From contig NZ_JAPELY010000001.1 of NCBI RefSeq assembly GCF_026343295.1, positions 2,604,001 through 2,668,000 of the forward strand: 64,000 nucleotides of DNA. Reading direction: 5' to 3'. Shown piece after piece: positions 55,375 through 64,000 of the stretch. Source of the DNA: Streptomyces sp. NBC_00083. Lineage in GTDB: Bacteria; Actinomycetota; Actinomycetes; Streptomycetales; Streptomycetaceae. The notes beneath the pieces were generated by a model. That model had not been told where the DNA came from, did not search any database, and was given only the letters and a program-made list of their open reading frames with translations. The translations under genes were made by a program, and so were the position numbers. Each line of letters starts with the position of its first letter. The first letter of the stretch is position 1.

Positions 55375-56733
55375 TCAGGTGGCGCCGCGTCGACGGGCCG
55401 CCGGTTCCGGGCGCGTCCCGGCGTCAACCGCCGTGCCGGGGAACCCCTTTGTGGACGTGCCGGAGCGCTCCGAGGTGAACAGCGCGTGCAGCAGGACCGC
55501 GGCGAGGGTGCCGGCGACCACTCCGCTGCCCGCCACGGTACGGACCCAGCCGGGGAACCCGTCGTAGAGCGCGGGTGCCAGGAGCGGCAGCAGGCCCACC
55601 GCCAGTGCCAGGGCCGCGACGAGCGAGTTGGAGCGCTCGGCGAGCTCGGCACGGGCCAGCATCTCGACGCCCATGACCACGATGACCGCGTACACGACGA
55701 GCGCCGAGCCCCCGACGACCGCCGACGGCAGCCCGGCCACCAGGCGGGAGAGCGGCGAGAGCAGGCCCGCGACGACCAGCAGGGCTCCGGCCGCGGCCGT
55801 CACGTACCGGCTGCGTACCCCGGTGAGCCGGCCGATTCCGATGTTCTCCGAGCTGGTGACCATCAGCGACGTGCCGAAGAGCCCGCCGACGAGGGACACG
55901 AGGGCGTCCGCGCGGGCGACCCTCGGCACGTCGCGCCCGGGGTCGGGTACGCGGCCCGCGGTTTCGCTGTTGAGGACGGTCTGACCGGTGATCTCGGCCA
56001 GCGTGGTGAGGCTGAACACCAGGAGCGGCAGGGCTGCCAGAGGGTCGAACCGCGGTGTGCCGTAGGGGAAGAGGGCGGGCACCGAGAAGCCGGATCCGGC
56101 GGCCGGGGTGAACGCGCCGAGCCCCGTGCCCACCGCGACGAGCGTGCCCATCGCCATGCCGATGAGGACGGCGGTGCGCCGCCACACCCCGCGCAGCAGG
56201 AGATGGGCCAGCACCGTCGCCGCCACGGTCACGGCGGCGAGCAGCATCGCACCCGGGGCGGCGGTGCCCCCGGGGCCGGTGACGAGCTGGGCCGCGACCT
56301 TGACCATGGAGATGCCGATCAGGAGCACGGTCACGCCCATCACGAGCGGCGGAAAGAGCCGCACCACCCGTGCGTACAGGGGGAGTACGGCGAGGAGCAG
56401 CGCGGCGGCGAGGAGCACCGAGCCGCTCGCCACGGCGGGGCCGTGGTCGCGGGCGATCTGGAGGAACAGGGCGGCGGCCGCTCCGCCCGGCAGCATCACG
56501 AAGGGCAGCCGCGCGCCGAACTTCCAGACGCCGAGCGACTGGAGGAGTGAGCCGGCGCCGCACAGCACCAGGACCGCGCTGAGCAGCGAGGCCGTCCGGG
56601 CGGCCGGCAGGTGCAGGGTGGCCGCGGTGAGGAAGACGGTGGACACGGGGGCCGCGACCATGGCGAGCACGTGCTGCAGGGCGAGCGGCGCGAGCCGTCG
56701 CGGCGGGACACGTTCGTCGACGGGCGAGGTCAT
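55375..56733 (-). CDS. Nucleobase (uracil/xanthine) permease-like transporter
   Basis: A 452-residue membrane protein of the NCS2 family. ATG 56733 overlaps the stop of the arylsulfotransferase-like gene by four bases. LALQHVLAMVAAPV at the N-terminus, LITMLPGG-like segment FVMLPGGAAAALF, LAEITGQTVLNSETAG, the signature LVGGLFGTSLMVTSSENIG and GLPSAVVGGSALVVYAVIVVMGVEML are all family-typical. About 14 helices. It probably imports a purine/pyrimidine base or a related acid; coupling with the sulfotransferase-like protein is unexplained. Confidence 0.85.
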   Translation of the reverse strand: MTSPVDERVPPRRLAPLALQHVLAMVAAPVSTVFLTAATLHLPAARTASLLSAVLVLCGAGSLLQSLGVWKFGARLPFVMLPGGAAAALFLQIARDHGPAVASGSVLLAAALLLAVLPLYARVVRLFPPLVMGVTVLLIGISMVKVAAQLVTGPGGTAAPGAMLLAAVTVAATVLAHLLLRGVWRRTAVLIGMAMGTLVAVGTGLGAFTPAAGSGFSVPALFPYGTPRFDPLAALPLLVFSLTTLAEITGQTVLNSETAGRVPDPGRDVPRVARADALVSLVGGLFGTSLMVTSSENIGIGRLTGVRSRYVTAAAGALLVVAGLLSPLSRLVAGLPSAVVGGSALVVYAVIVVMGVEMLARAELAERSNSLVAALALAVGLLPLLAPALYDGFPGWVRTVAGSGVVAGTLAAVLLHALFTSERSGTSTKGFPGTAVDAGTRPEPAARRRGAT

Positions 56734-57866
56734 GGCCGGGCCTCCAGCCACGGCAGTTCCTCGGGGCTGTAGCGGTAGGCGCGGAACACCGCGTTCGGCT
56801 CGGCGGGAAAGAGCCGGCGCACCTCGGACTCCTCGTATCCGCCGAACTGCGGGACGACGAACTCCCAGCACAGATAGCCCTCTTGGGTCACTTCGAAGAG
56901 GCGGCCCGCGGGCGAGTCGGTGATGAGTGTGTTGCCCCCGGGGAGCCGCTGCGCCGATCCCATGAAGGGGGCGAAGAACGACTCGCGGGCCGGGTCGTGG
57001 TACTCCCACACCACCGCGCGGCTCTCGCGCTCGATCTCCACGACACGCGAGTACGGGACGTCGTGGCCCGGCCGGAAGACGCCGTTGTCGAAGACGAGGA
57101 TGTTGCCGTTCGCCAGCTCGGTGGGGTGGTGCTGCTGGGAGACCGAGCCGGGATCGGTGCGCCACAGGATCTCGCCGGTGTCCCGGCCGATGACCACCAC
57201 CGCGGACGCGCTGCGCAGGCTGGCCAGGATGTTTCCGTCGGCGAGCGGGGTCACGCTGTTGATCAGTGGCCAGTGCTCACGGGCGTAGTCGGGATGCAAC
57301 GGGTACTCGTCCCGGTCGAGGTGGTCGGCGGCGCGCCACGACCACAGCTCGGTGCCGTCGGGGCCGACCTCCTTGATGGTGTCGGCCCACACCGTGCCCT
57401 GTGCCGCCTCGGAACCCGCCACCCCGCCGAGGACCGCGGCGGCCTGCGCGCCGCGCAGGGGTTCGAGCGCGGTGTACAGGACGCGCCCGTCGTCGAGACG
57501 GTGGGCATCGTGGTGCTGGAGGGGATCGCGGTGCTCTCGCAGGACCGTCCCGTCGGGCGCGGCCTCCAGCATCACGCCGCCCCGGTACTTGTGCCACATC
57601 GGAAACAGCGCCTCCTGGCCGGGCAGGACGCCGTTGTACGCCAGGTTCCCGTTGCCGAGGATGCGGGCGTGCCGTCCCGGCCGGTAAGGGAGGTGCCAGC
57701 TGTGCACCGTTTCGCCCCGCAGGTTCACGAGGTGCACCTCGCCACCCGAGGTGAGCGGGGCGTACAGCGTGAAGCCCGGGTGGGCGGCGCCCGGATCGAG
57801 GGCGATGAGGCCCGTGCCGCGGCGGCGGCGCTGGTTCTGGTCGACGACGGTCGGTCGAACGGACAC
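56730..57866 (-). CDS. Arylsulfotransferase (ASST)-like beta-propeller protein
   Basis: A 378-residue protein of the arylsulfotransferase family. It starts with GTG 57866 (GGAGAG upstream) and has no signal peptide. Beta-propeller repeats are visible: HSWHLPYRPGRHARILGNGNLAYNG, HHDAHRLDDGRVLYTA, HPTELANGNILVFDNG and GSAQRLPGGNTLITDSPAGRLFEVT. Several conserved His residues (QHHDAH, QQHHPTE) occupy the places of the catalytic His region. Enterobacterial ASST is periplasmic; this one is apparently cytosolic. Translationally coupled to the permease. Divergent from the XRE-cupin regulator, which probably controls it. Confidence 0.8.
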   Translation of the reverse strand: MSVRPTVVDQNQRRRRGTGLIALDPGAAHPGFTLYAPLTSGGEVHLVNLRGETVHSWHLPYRPGRHARILGNGNLAYNGVLPGQEALFPMWHKYRGGVMLEAAPDGTVLREHRDPLQHHDAHRLDDGRVLYTALEPLRGAQAAAVLGGVAGSEAAQGTVWADTIKEVGPDGTELWSWRAADHLDRDEYPLHPDYAREHWPLINSVTPLADGNILASLRSASAVVVIGRDTGEILWRTDPGSVSQQHHPTELANGNILVFDNGVFRPGHDVPYSRVVEIERESRAVVWEYHDPARESFFAPFMGSAQRLPGGNTLITDSPAGRLFEVTQEGYLCWEFVVPQFGGYEESEVRRLFPAEPNAVFRAYRYSPEELPWLEARP

Positions 57867-57898
57867 GACGGCTCTCCTTCAAACTTTCTTTGATGGCT

Positions 57899-57912
57899 TC
57901 GAACAAGTTCGA
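57899..57912. promoter_or_regulatory. Inverted repeat in the divergent sulfotransferase/XRE promoter
   Basis: TCGAAC-AA-GTTCGA has perfect 6-base arms, 33 bases upstream of the ASST-like start and 90 bases upstream of the XRE start. Operator candidate for the adjacent regulator. Confidence 0.6.
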
Positions 57913-58001
57913 CCATAGAGACCTTGTGTGTCGGCGGTATGACGGGAGTGCGAAACCGTCCCGGGCCCTGCGTAAGGTGATCCTCAGGGAGGGTGGTGTC
58001 G

Positions 58002-58565
58002 ATGAACGACGCAGGTGACAAGGGTGCCGGGCCGCGCCTGGGCGGGGCGGTGCGCCGTCGGCGGCGGGCGCTCGACCTCACGCTCGCGGTCGTGGCGGAG
58101 CGCAGCGGCCTCTCGGTCCCGTTCCTCAGCCAGATCGAGAACGAACGGGCCCGCCCGAGCATGCGGTCCCTCCAGCGCATCGCGGACGGCCTGGGCACCA
58201 CGGCGGTGGAACTGCTCGCCGCGGCCGACGCCACGGAGCGGGCGGTGGATGTCGTGCGGGCGGGCCACGACGCCGGCCTGTCGCCGGGCGCCGGGGTACG
58301 CCCGCTGGTGCGGGGCCGTCACCAGATGCACGCCCTGGAGTTCACCGGGGAGCGCGCGGCGGACCGCGAATTCCTGCACCACAACGACGAGTTGATGTAC
58401 GTCGCGGACGGCGCGGCGGAGGTCGAGGCGGAGGGCCGCCGCTACGTGCTGTCCAGTGGGGACACGCTCTACCTCACCGGCGGGGTGCGCCACCGCTGGC
58501 GGGCGACGCTGCCCGGCACCCGGGTGCTCGTCGTCGCCGTCTCCGACCACATCGAGGGGACCTGA
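58002..58565 (+). CDS. XRE-family regulator with cupin domain
   Basis: A 187-residue regulator starting at ATG 58002, with GGGAGGG upstream; GTG 57993 and 57996 are in frame but within the RBS. The HTH is at residues about 14-68 (LTLAVVAERSGLSVPFLSQIENERARPSMRSLQRIADGL), followed by a cupin fold (about 110-180: ELMYVADGAAEVEAEGRRYVLSSGDTLYLTGGVRHRW). Such proteins usually sense a small acid or amine and control the adjacent gene, here the divergent ASST-like/permease pair. Confidence 0.9.
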   Translation: MNDAGDKGAGPRLGGAVRRRRRALDLTLAVVAERSGLSVPFLSQIENERARPSMRSLQRIADGLGTTAVELLAAADATERAVDVVRAGHDAGLSPGAGVRPLVRGRHQMHALEFTGERAADREFLHHNDELMYVADGAAEVEAEGRRYVLSSGDTLYLTGGVRHRWRATLPGTRVLVVAVSDHIEGT

Positions 58566-58578
58566 AGGGGGCCGCCCC

Positions 58579-59013
58579 TCAACTGCCGCCCTCGGCAAGG
58601 CTGTTGTAGCGCAGCAGGTATGCGGCGAACCGGTCCAGATCCTCCGGCGCCCAGTCGGCGAGCCGCTCGTGGAAGGCCTGACGGCGCAGCTCCGCCGCCT
58701 CCGCGAGCTTGGCGGTGCCCGCCGGGGTCAGCCGCAGCAACTGGATCCGCTGGTCGTCGGGGTCGCTGACCCGCTCGATGAAGCCGAGCTTCTCCAGGCC
58801 CGCGATCTGCCGGCTGATCGTCGACTTGTCGAGCATGTAGTACGCGGCCAGGTCGGTGGCCCGGCACCCCTGCTGGTCCTCCATGTGGGAGAGCAGCGTG
58901 AACGAGACGAGCGAGAGCTCCGGGTGCATCCGGGCGGCGGCGGCCCGCGCGCGCCGGGCGAACGCGGTCAGCTCACGCTGAATGGTGACGACCGACTGGT
59001 CACGGCTGAGCAC
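58579..59013 (-). CDS. MarR-family transcriptional regulator
   Basis: A 144-residue protein with the winged HTH of MarR: SLVSFTLLSHMEDQQGCRATDLAAYYMLDKSTISRQIAGLEKLGFIERVSDPDDQRIQLLRLTPAG. The GTG at 59013 has AAGGGG 8 bases upstream; a GTG seven codons farther is possible. It probably binds the palindrome 28 bases upstream (59041-59055) and represses itself. It is the last gene of a PadR/MarR pair downstream of the reductase at 59687. Confidence 0.9.
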   Translation of the reverse strand: MLSRDQSVVTIQRELTAFARRARAAAARMHPELSLVSFTLLSHMEDQQGCRATDLAAYYMLDKSTISRQIAGLEKLGFIERVSDPDDQRIQLLRLTPAGTAKLAEAAELRRQAFHERLADWAPEDLDRFAAYLLRYNSLAEGGS

Positions 59014-59040
59014 GACTGATCCCCTTCCGTCCACGAATGA

Positions 59041-59055
59041 GTTGTATAATACAAC
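59041..59055. promoter_or_regulatory. Perfect 15-base palindrome upstream of the MarR gene
   Basis: GTTGTAT-A-ATACAAC, with 7-base arms about one base and an internal TATAAT. Operator overlapping the -10 region is likely; MarR proteins favour such sites. Confidence 0.8.
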
Positions 59056-59094
59056 GCTACTCGGGAGGGCCGGACGTGGCGCGCCGTGGCGGGC

Positions 59095-59640
59095 TCACCC
59101 GGACCGCGGGTCCGCGTCGAGGGTGTCGAGCGCCTCGGTGAGCCAGCCGATCCAGAACGTCTCCAGCTCGATGCCGCCGCGCAGCACCAGATGGCGCAGC
59201 CGGTCCTGCTCGCTGTCCCGCTCGGGCGGGAAGTCCTTCGTCTCGATCGTCCGGTACGTGGCCAACTGGCCCTGGTGCAGGGCGAGATGACGCTCCAGCT
59301 CGGCCCGCAGGCCGCCCGCGCCGATGACGGCCGCCGCGCGCACCCGCAGCAGCAGCGGGTCCCGCATCGGCTTGGGGTCCTGGCCGGCCGCCGCCCACTC
59401 GGCGAGCTCGGAGCGGCCCGCGGGCAGCACCTCGTACTCCTTCTTCTGTCCGCGCGCCGGAGCGGCGGACGGCAGCGCGCGGATGAACCCGGAGTGCTCC
59501 AGCTTGCCCAGCTCGCGGTAGATCTGCTGATGCGTGGCCGACCAGAAGTAGCCGATCGACTTGTCGAAGCGGCGCGTCAGCTCAAGGCCCGACGAGGGCT
59601 TTTCGAGCAGGGCGGTCAGGATCGCGTGCGGGAGGGACAT
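59095..59640 (-). CDS. PadR-family transcriptional regulator
   Basis: A 181-residue regulator. The N-terminal wHTH is LTALLEKPSSGLELTRRFDKSIGYFWSATHQQIYRELGKLEHSGFI, and the C-terminal dimerisation helix is long (LRAELERHLALHQGQLATYRTIE). It lies 46 bases after the reductase gene and 81 bases before the MarR gene on the same strand. Likely a repressor of the reductase or of the operon. Confidence 0.9.
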   Translation of the reverse strand: MSLPHAILTALLEKPSSGLELTRRFDKSIGYFWSATHQQIYRELGKLEHSGFIRALPSAAPARGQKKEYEVLPAGRSELAEWAAAGQDPKPMRDPLLLRVRAAAVIGAGGLRAELERHLALHQGQLATYRTIETKDFPPERDSEQDRLRHLVLRGGIELETFWIGWLTEALDTLDADPRSG

Positions 59641-59686
59641 GACCGCATCCTAGATTCGGCCGTGCCCCTCCCCGTGCTTCGGCCCG

Positions 59687-61762
<2,076 letters not shown>

Positions 61763-61763
61763 T

Positions 61764-61781
61764 TATGCAACAAGTTGCATA
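61764..61781. promoter_or_regulatory. 18-base palindrome upstream of the reductase gene
   Basis: TATGCAAC-AA-GTTGCATA has perfect 8-base arms around two bases. Lies 56 bases upstream of the reductase ATG, and is a likely operator for the linked PadR or MarR regulator. Confidence 0.8.
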
Positions 61782-61879
61782 CCACTGAGGCGGCGCTCAC
61801 ATCGCACGACCGTCGCACGACCGTCGCCCGCGCGGCGTACGCGCGTGCTGCACACACCCGTGTACGCACACCCGGGCCC

Positions 61880-62671
61880 TCACACCCAGGGCGGCGGTCC
61901 CTCGGGGATCAGCTGGTGCACATCGAAGAGCACCGCCGCCTCCACGCCCATCGCCGAACCCGCCGCGCGAGCCAGCCAGGTCAGGAACGGCCGGGGAGCG
62001 AAGGCGTCGGCCTCGGCGCCCAGCCCCTTGGTGTACTCGGCGTGCGCCGCAAGCGACGCGATGCCGCGCTCCAGCGGCTCCCCGGTCACCTCCACCCCGT
62101 GCGTGGGACGTTCCGCCCCCGCGAACGCGACGAACCGCACCCCGGGCCACGGGGCGAGGCCCTCCTCGGTGAGCTCGGGGAAGATCCAGCGGTTCCCGGC
62201 GTCCCGGGCGGCGTCGAGCGCCGCGAGCCCGACGGCGCGGTGGTCGGCCTGATTGACGAGGCCGCCGATCATCCGCTCCGTGTACGCGCCGGAGAGCACG
62301 ACCTCCGGGCGGGTCCTGCGGATGGCCCGCACGATGTCGCGGCGCAGGCCCGTCCCGTACGCGACGACACCGTCGCGGTGGCCGAGGAACTCCACCTCGG
62401 TGACGCCGACCTCGCGGGCCCCCGCGCGCTCCTCCGCCTCGCGCAGGGGCGCGGCCCGGTCCGGCGGCACCGCGTCGATGCCGGCCTCGCCGCGGGTCGC
62501 CAGCAGGTACGCGACCTGTTTGCCCTGCGCGGTCCAGCGGGCGACGGCGGAGGCCGTGCCGTACTCGATGTCGTCCGGATGCGCGACGACGGCCAGCGCG
62601 CGGGTCCAGTCCTCCGGCAGCGGGGGAAGCGGGGGTCCGCCGGTGCCGCCCAGCTCGTTGAAGGCACTCAT
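61880..62671 (-). CDS. PIG-L family deacetylase
   Basis: A 263-residue zinc-dependent LmbE/PIG-L deacetylase. ATG 62671 opens the fold at ELGGTGG; earlier in-frame Met residues lie in repeat-derived low-complexity sequence. The metal motif AHPDDIEYG (His, Asp, Asp) is followed by LLATRGEAG and, later, NQADHRAVG carrying the third His. This matches enzymes that deacetylate N-acetyl sugars in mycothiol-like, lipid or antibiotic pathways. Substrate unknown. The ATG is next to a repeat region. Confidence 0.88.
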   Translation of the reverse strand: MSAFNELGGTGGPPLPPLPEDWTRALAVVAHPDDIEYGTASAVARWTAQGKQVAYLLATRGEAGIDAVPPDRAAPLREAEERAGAREVGVTEVEFLGHRDGVVAYGTGLRRDIVRAIRRTRPEVVLSGAYTERMIGGLVNQADHRAVGLAALDAARDAGNRWIFPELTEEGLAPWPGVRFVAFAGAERPTHGVEVTGEPLERGIASLAAHAEYTKGLGAEADAFAPRPFLTWLARAAGSAMGVEAAVLFDVHQLIPEGPPPWV

Positions 62672-62703
62672 GCCTTCATGATGACCCCGAGCCCCGCATC
62701 CGT

Positions 62704-63166
62704 CCCCGGGGCTCCGCCCCGGACCCCGTATCGCGCCTTGAGGGCGCTCGTCCTCAATCGCCGGACGGGCTGAGGTGGCCTGCATGGGCCGGGGTCGAGC
62801 GGCCGGGCGGGCTGGGGTGGCCTGCACGGGCCGGTACCGGGTAGCCGGGCGGGCTGGGGGTGTGCATGTTGGCCGGCGCCTGGTAGCCAGGGGCGCGGGG
62901 CTGTGCCTTTTGCGCGGCTCTGCCGTGGTGGGCGCGATGCCGGGTGCCCTACTAGGGGCGCGGGGAACTGCGCGGGACGCGGGCACGGTCTGCAGACGTA
63001 GGCGGGGTTGCTGGGGCTCCGCCCCAGACCCCGTTCGCGCCTTGAGGGCGCTCGTCCTCAAACGCCGGACGGGCTTGGGTGGCCTGTATAGGGCGGGGTC
63101 GAGCGGCCGGGCGGGGTGGGGTGGCCTGTATGGGCCGGGGTCGAGTAGCCGGGCGGGGTGGGGTGG
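62704..63166. repeat. Two copies of a composite interspersed repeat with 43-base tandem units
   Basis: A GGGCTCCGCCCC...GCGCCTTGAGGGCGCTCGTCCTCAA element begins at 62704 and again at 63011. Each copy is followed by two ~43-base tandem units (TGGCCTG..., with a CCGGGCGGG core). Between them lie AGGGGCGCGGGGCTG and AGGGGCGCGGGGAACTGCGCG, both common Streptomyces intergenic elements. Not protein coding; translated frames are repeat artefacts. Confidence 0.85.
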
Positions 63167-63229
63167 TCCGGGATGGGCGCTGCGCGGTATCGAGGGGCCG
63201 ACCGGGCCGGCCGGCACGGAGTGGTCGGC

Positions 63230-63643
63230 TCACACCTTGCGGTACTCGTACGCCTCCGACGCCGCCGCCTCCACCGCCCCCACGTCCGCCCCCGCCGACG
63301 CGCTCACCACCGCCGCCACCGCCCCCTCCACGAACGGCGCGTCCACCAGCCTCGTCCCGGGCGGGAGTTCGTCGGCCTCGGCCAGCAGTGCCTTCACCGT
63401 CAGGACCGCGCTGCCGAGGTCCACGAGGACGGCCACGCCCGCGCCCCGGTCGACGGACTCGGCCGCCGCCACGATGAGCTCCTCGCTGGTGCCGAGCCCG
63501 CCGTCGGGCAGGCCGCCCGCCGGGGCGACGGGGGCCGTCGGACCGCCGCCCGCCAGGCCCCGGGCCAGCTCGGCGACGGCCGCCGCGACCGCCGCGCTGT
63601 GCGACACGAGCACCACTCCGACCAGCGGCTCGGACCCGCTCAC
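63230..63643 (-). CDS. dhaM: Dihydroxyacetone kinase phosphotransferase subunit DhaM
   Basis: A 137-residue PTS-linked EIIA-like subunit that transfers phosphate from HPr to DhaL. The first strand VGVVLVSHSAAVA carries the phosphorylated His; VAVLVDLGSAV and DAPFVEGAV are typical. GTG 63643 overlaps the DhaL stop (GTGA), giving translational coupling. Order dhaL-dhaM is read on the minus strand. Confidence 0.9.
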   Translation of the reverse strand: MSGSEPLVGVVLVSHSAAVAAAVAELARGLAGGGPTAPVAPAGGLPDGGLGTSEELIVAAAESVDRGAGVAVLVDLGSAVLTVKALLAEADELPPGTRLVDAPFVEGAVAAVVSASAGADVGAVEAAASEAYEYRKV

Positions 63644-64000
63644 GCCGCGGCCTGTGCCAGCGCGCCGACGAGCAGCGCCGCCGAGGTCGCCCCGGGGTCC
63701 TGATGGCCCACCGACCGTTCGCCGAGATAGCTGGCCCGCCCCTTGCGGGCGCGCAGCGGCACGGTGGCGAGCGCCCCCGCGTCGGCCGCCTTTGCCGCCG
63801 CGGCGAAGGACTCCCCGAGCGCGTCGACCGCCGGCAGCAGCGCGTCGAGCATCGTCTTGTCGCCGGCCGCCGCCCCGCCCAGCTGGGCGACGGCGGCCAC
63901 CCCGTCCCCGAGCGCCCGCGCGAGCTGCTCCCGGGTGACCTCGGCCGCGTCCCCGAGCGCCTTGCCCGTACGCCGCAGCAGCGTCCCGTACAGCGGGCCC
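63640..64000 (-). CDS. dhaL: Dihydroxyacetone kinase ADP-binding subunit DhaL, 5' truncated by window edge
   Basis: The C-terminal ~119 residues of DhaL. AGDKTMLDALLPAVDAL (nucleotide and Mg-binding region), ARKGRASYLGERSVGHQDPGATSAALL and the open frame to the window end identify it. It phosphorylates dihydroxyacetone together with DhaK, which should lie beyond the edge. The start is outside the window. Confidence 0.92.
   Translation of the reverse strand, partial: GPLYGTLLRRTGKALGDAAEVTREQLARALGDGVAAVAQLGGAAAGDKTMLDALLPAVDALGESFAAAAKAADAGALATVPLRARKGRASYLGERSVGHQDPGATSAALLVGALAQAAA

Noticed and set aside
62704..63166. CRISPR-like array
   Set aside because: The units are adjacent tandem copies and large composites, not short repeats with unique spacers, and no cas genes occur.
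62775..63938. Plus-strand frames through the repeat region and dha genes
   Set aside because: The sequence is repetitive and translations (repeated GRGRAAGRAGVACMG-like) mirror the DNA repeat.

Overview
The window is very GC-rich, with GC at almost every third codon position, many GTG and TTG starts, rare TTA codons, and gene families typical of a high-GC actinomycete: a Ser/Thr kinase with an extracytoplasmic tail, mycoredoxin, monomeric isocitrate dehydrogenase, a family 2 encapsulin, and intergenic repeats common in Streptomyces. It reads as a piece of a Streptomyces chromosome carrying one compact biosynthetic locus. No tRNA, rRNA, transposase or CRISPR array was recognised.

Layout. 1-3 kb: the 3' part of apolipoprotein N-acyltransferase and a Nudix hydrolase. 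2.1-6.5 kb: a probable 3-hydroxybutyrate/hydroxyacid unit of SDR dehydrogenase, GAF/PucR-type activator and convergent MHS-type transporter. 6.9-10.5 kb: a membrane Ser/Thr kinase with a TTA codon, a small hypothetical protein and a secreted beta-lactamase-fold serine hydrolase. 10.6-29.5 kb: the most distinctive locus. It holds a five-gene minus-strand operon and a divergent DHA2-type exporter. The operon is led by a 4084-residue NRPS-PKS (formyltransferase, C-domain remnant, A for predicted glycine, embedded N-methyltransferase, PCP, KS, AT, DH, ER, KR, ACP, reductase). It continues with a putative oxygenase-like protein, two alpha/beta hydrolases and a CPA2-type cation/proton antiporter. 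Read collinearly, the megaenzyme would methylate and formylate glycine, extend it once with malonyl-CoA, fully reduce the beta-carbon and release an aldehyde or alcohol of the 4-(N-methylformamido)butanal type.

29.7-45.5 kb: mostly housekeeping and regulatory genes (thiolase, EF-hand protein, maltokinase-cap-like protein, mycoredoxin, DUF4188, a VOC/AraC pair, MscS channel, cold-shock protein, Idh, a phytase-like secreted esterase, a P450, a secreted protein, a PBP and a methyltransferase). Strong hairpins separate several convergent pairs. 45.6-52.3 kb: a secreted GH27 alpha-galactosidase, a cysteine desulfurase overlapping a family 2 encapsulin shell gene that contains a cyclic-nucleotide-binding-like domain, a ROK regulator with an AT-rich palindrome, and a Nudix protein. 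52.4-64 kb: a DUF6328 membrane protein, a VOC protein, a two-RCK membrane protein, a translationally coupled arylsulfotransferase-like/purine-permease pair facing an XRE-cupin regulator, a MarR/PadR/2,4-dienoyl-CoA-reductase-like group with two sharp palindromes, a PIG-L deacetylase, a cluster of interspersed repeats, and DhaM plus partial DhaL.

Functions are assigned by reading motifs and overall similarity from memory. No database search was run.
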